The position numbers and the translations under genes were made by a program. Below, piece after piece: positions 63,889 through 64,000 of a stretch of DNA of 64,000 nt. This DNA is from DIGJ01 sp041821315 (GTDB lineage Bacteria; Bacillota; Clostridia; Lachnospirales; Lachnospiraceae), in assembly GCA_041821315.1 (NCBI GenBank), contig JBGUEO010000028.1:1-64000 (forward strand), given 5' to 3'. The first letter of the stretch is position 1; each line of letters starts with the position of its first letter. A model generated the notes under the pieces. The model ran no database searches. It saw only the letters and a program-made list of their open reading frames with translations, and was not told where the DNA came from.

Positions 63889-63979
63889 AACAATCGATGA
63901 AAAGATACATGAACAAGAAGAAAAACTCCGTAAAATGAAGACTCGATGCGACAAAATATCAGGAGAACTTAAACGTTAG
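63866..63979 (+). CDS. Small charged protein after the transposase (may be frameshifted)
   Basis: A 37-residue frame behind AGGAGG: MARTKSTKTIDEKIHEQEEK at its start, then a coiled-coil-like run ending GELKR before TAG at 63977. One extra T at this point would extend it as LEAKELLN in the usual way of small helical companions of such elements. A frameshift or a real early stop is therefore possible. The function is unknown, and the window ends 21 bases later. Confidence 0.5.
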   Translation: MARTKSTKTIDEKIHEQEEKLRKMKTRCDKISGELKR

Positions 63980-64000
63980 AAGCCAAGGAATTATTAAATG

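Larger units (their letters stand above)
61976..64000 (+). mobile_element. IS1634-family insertion sequence (right end outside the window)
   Basis: The transposase gene and a small gene after it follow the truncated phosphorylase. The left end is placed near 61976 because phosphorylase similarity ends there; terminal repeats could not be verified. A perfect 9-bp stem (TACCACGAT / ATCGTGGTA, 62063-62092) with a following T-run lies upstream of the transposase and may block read-through. Confidence 0.6.

Noticed and set aside
1..64000. CRISPR array
   Set aside because: No regularly spaced direct repeats and no cas genes were found; repeats at 48965-48995 are short integrase arm sites.
1..64000. 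tRNA or rRNA genes
   Set aside because: No cloverleaf with conserved GTTCRA arm or rRNA segment was recognised; the integration site is rpsI, not a tRNA.

Overview
The window is low-GC Firmicutes DNA, most likely from a Lachnospiraceae-type Clostridium. Evidence: strong AGGAGG ribosome binding sites, canonical sigma-A promoters, a T-box leader, the gene order rpmJ-rpsM-rpsK-rpsD-rpoA-rplQ-ecfA1-ecfA2-ecfT-truA followed by rplM-rpsI, a long L17 protein with an internal insertion, and NHLM-type peptide exporters.

Layout. 1-400 is the start of a C5 cytosine methyltransferase on the minus strand, with a LexA-like palindrome at its promoter. 570-1466 is a broken IS1202-like transposase. 1617-13933 holds two very large secreted family 2 glycoside hydrolases (beta-galactosidase type). 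13990-16467 is a MalT/LuxR-type regulator. 16601-35394 is a peptide-export cluster. It encodes eight small precursors with (S/T)(D/E)(D/N)EL-type leaders, seven of them ending in a double glycine, and cysteine-rich cores, many with a CPGP motif. It also encodes an ECF sigma factor, a short HlyD-like protein, two NHLM ABC exporters (one with a C39 peptidase), an ATP-grasp ligase, a SpoIIE-type phosphatase / RsbW-like kinase / STAS partner-switch set, an MFS protein, a GNAT and an amino-acid ABC importer of odd domain order. No known RiPP maturase is visible. Four copies of a 33-bp element sit 39-46 bp upstream of start codons in this cluster, two of them divergent. They look like promoters of the cluster's own ECF sigma factor. 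This is my main candidate for an undescribed system.

35617-48875 is housekeeping: the alpha operon (ribosomal proteins and rpoA), the ECF vitamin-transporter module, truA, a two-component system with a lipoprotein, then rplM-rpsI. A nested 681-bp foldback lies between rplQ and ecfA1.

48858-58566 is a 9.7-kb integrative mobilizable element inserted at the 3' end of rpsI. It is bounded by a 16-bp direct repeat and carries integrase, XRE regulator, excisionase-like protein, a probable antisense RNA, RepA-like ATPase, candidate oriT and MobV relaxase. Its cargo is a T-box-controlled threonyl-tRNA synthetase with an in-frame amber codon, a frameshifted 2H phosphoesterase, a candidate structured RNA and a PBECR4-like nuclease. 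Directly beyond it is the remnant of a second element at the same site: integrase tail, then a RloA/RloB-like pair with an amber codon in rloB. A nucleoside-phosphorylase remnant cut by an IS1634-family element ends the window.
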